Source of the DNA: Nitrosomonadales bacterium
Lineage (GTDB): Bacteria > Pseudomonadota > Gammaproteobacteria > Burkholderiales > Gallionellaceae
Length of the DNA stretch: 64,000 nt
Direction: 5' to 3'
NCBI GenBank assembly: GCA_016214695.1
Contig: JACRNY010000001.1
Location: 1-64,000 of the forward strand
How positions within the stretch are numbered: the first letter of the stretch is position 1; every line of letters begins with the position of its first letter. Positions 62,752 through 64,000 of the stretch are shown piece after piece. A program made the position numbers and the translations under genes. The notes below the pieces were generated by a model. That model saw only the letters and a list, made by a program, of their open reading frames with translations. It ran no database searches and was not told the DNA's origin.

Positions 62752-63969
62752 CTAGAACAGGAGTGCTGATACCAGACCGATCAGTATCAAGGCGATAATG
62801 GCCAGCAGCATGAGTCCGCCACCTTTGGCCGCTTGCGGTTCGGCGACTGAACGCACTGTATTGGCTTGCGACGGTTTCGCAAAGACCTGGGGTTGCGGCG
62901 CCGCACGGTTGATCTCTTCCATGCTGGGGCGTGCCATCTTGAAGGTCTTGGACAATTCTTCCACTTCTTCCTGGCTGGCCGTCAATGCTGCCAAGCGCAT
63001 GGTCGCCCCGACAGAATCAAAAGACGGAGACAGCCTCATTGTCACAGCGTGATCGGGATCATCGCCTGCATCCACGACATTCTGGGAAGCATCCGGTAAC
63101 GTCGCGGCAGCGATCGGCCTGGCAAGTTCGGCTGGCGCCGCGCTACGCGGTATGGATTCCCTGCATGCTCGCAGATCGTTGGCAAACTCCAGGGCATTCT
63201 GATAGCGATGCTCCATATCTTTCGCAAGCGCTTTGGCCACGATGAAATTGAGCATGTCTGGCACGGATGCATTGAGTGTGCTCGGCGATGGCGGGATGGA
63301 ATTCAGTGTCTGATACATGATGGCATTGACGTTCTCGCCCACGAAAGGGGCTTGTCCGGTCAGCATCTCATAGAGCATCACCCCAAGCGAAAATATATCC
63401 GAACGCTGGTCGGCCAGCTTGCCCATCACTTGCTCGGGCGACATGTATTTCGGCGAACCGAGCACCATGCCTGTTTGGGTACGGACTGCCGCGGAAGCCA
63501 TGCGGGCGATGCCGAAGTCGGTGATCTTCACGTGCCCGTCGCGCCCAACCATGATGTTCGAAGGTTTGACATCGCGGTGGATGATCCCATGCTCATGCGC
63601 ATAAGACAGCCCCTGTGCCACTTGAGTCACGATATCGAGCACCTGTGCGACAGGAAGCAATTTGTCGTCGTTCAGGATGTCGCGCAGTTCCCGCCCTTGC
63701 AGGAACTCCATCGCGATGTAGGCGATATCACCACTCCTGCCGACATCGTAGATGGTGACGATGTTCGGATGACTCAGGCGGCCTGCGGCCTTGGCTTCCT
63801 GGTAGAAGCGCGCCTCATATTCATCGCGTTCCTCCTGTGCCAGGCTCAGTGTGATGGTCTTGATCGCGACGATGCGATCGATCAGCGGATCGGTGGCCTT
63901 GTATACGACCCCCATCGCCCCCTGACCGAGTTCGCCTACAATTTCATAACGCCCCAGATGCGTGATCAT
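62752..63969 (-). CDS. Transmembrane Ser/Thr protein kinase (PknB-like)
   Basis: A 405-residue Hanks-type kinase. Kinase domain (about 7-270): ATP loop GELGQGAMGVV, catalytic Lys37 (VAIKTIT), HRDVKPSN catalytic loop, DFG in KITDFGIAR and the APE-like MSPEQ. A Pro/Ala-rich linker of about 110 residues follows, then one transmembrane helix at the C-terminus (about 385-404). There is no extracytoplasmic sensor such as PASTA. The ATG at 63969 is 31 bases from the window edge, so upstream context is unknown. It is followed by the ygfX-like gene. Confidence 0.9.
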   Translation of the reverse strand: MITHLGRYEIVGELGQGAMGVVYKATDPLIDRIVAIKTITLSLAQEERDEYEARFYQEAKAAGRLSHPNIVTIYDVGRSGDIAYIAMEFLQGRELRDILNDDKLLPVAQVLDIVTQVAQGLSYAHEHGIIHRDVKPSNIMVGRDGHVKITDFGIARMASAAVRTQTGMVLGSPKYMSPEQVMGKLADQRSDIFSLGVMLYEMLTGQAPFVGENVNAIMYQTLNSIPPSPSTLNASVPDMLNFIVAKALAKDMEHRYQNALEFANDLRACRESIPRSAAPAELARPIAAATLPDASQNVVDAGDDPDHAVTMRLSPSFDSVGATMRLAALTASQEEVEELSKTFKMARPSMEEINRAAPQPQVFAKPSQANTVRSVAEPQAAKGGGLMLLAIIALILIGLVSALLF

Positions 63970-64000
63970 GATTCCGTCGAGGAAGGATTATTTGCCGTAC

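Overview
The window is about 64 kb of high-GC bacterial chromosome. It is almost fully coding and the genes sit in tight, overlapping runs. Several gene orders are typical of Betaproteobacteria: rpoE-rseA-rseB-rseC-degQ, then lepA-lepB-DUF4845-rnc-era-recO-pdxJ-acpS-nagZ, and zipA-ligA-galU. Sensory genes are dense (two-component, chemotaxis, c-di-GMP), there are small c-type cytochromes, and there is a di-iron ODP-type chemotaxis protein. Together these suggest a motile, respiratory, possibly microaerophilic member of the Nitrosomonadales, for example a relative of Gallionellaceae or Sulfuricellaceae. The genus is an inference and I cannot confirm it. I see no rRNA, tRNA or CRISPR array.

Left edge (1-680): the 3' end of an IS3-family transposase abuts the C-terminal remnant of an integron-type tyrosine recombinase, so this is the scar of a broken integron. 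Next come hslO, a 141-bp palindromic MITE-like repeat, an M48 metalloprotease and a DUF898 membrane protein.

Cytochrome operon (3971-6227, minus strand): cytochrome b561, an unrecognised four-helix membrane protein, an SHP-type monoheme cytochrome (DUF1924) and a diheme cytochrome c (DHC). A CTTAAG-N5-CTTAAG direct repeat upstream looks like a PmrA/QseB-type operator. A second DHC paralogue lies at 41.0 kb.

Chemosensory operon (6799-17883, minus strand): mcp, cheY, a STAS protein, cheA, cheW, mcp, an outer-membrane barrel protein, a degenerate MCP-like protein, a di-iron ODP sensor, cheR, cheD and cheB. CheA carries a tandem motif resembling the c-di-GMP-binding MshEN domain. Upstream is a kinase/regulator/kinase (HisKA_3/NarL) locus at 18.0-22.2 kb.

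Middle (22.3-40.7 kb): MFS transporter, YaiI, two unknown small proteins, a flavin reductase-like protein, a ParE-type toxin with its antitoxin, and a DinG-like helicase carrying an in-frame repeat insertion. A c-di-GMP group follows: a globin-coupled diguanylate cyclase divergent from an HD-GYP protein coupled to an ankyrin protein. Then come divergent selD and mnmH (selenouridine tRNA pathway) separated by an inverted repeat, an MHYT-GGDEF-EAL gene whose EAL domain is broken, acnA with a strong terminator, and an alpha/beta hydrolase.

Right half (40.7-64 kb): mostly housekeeping. It holds an OmdA-like protein, the DHC paralogue, DUF3124, a K+ channel, def, an MTA/MTI phosphorylase, a hypoxanthine phosphoribosyltransferase, galU, ligA and zipA. 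After these come nagZ to lepA, the sigma-E envelope-stress operon with a plausible autoregulatory promoter, nadB, a YgfX-like protein and a Ser/Thr kinase.
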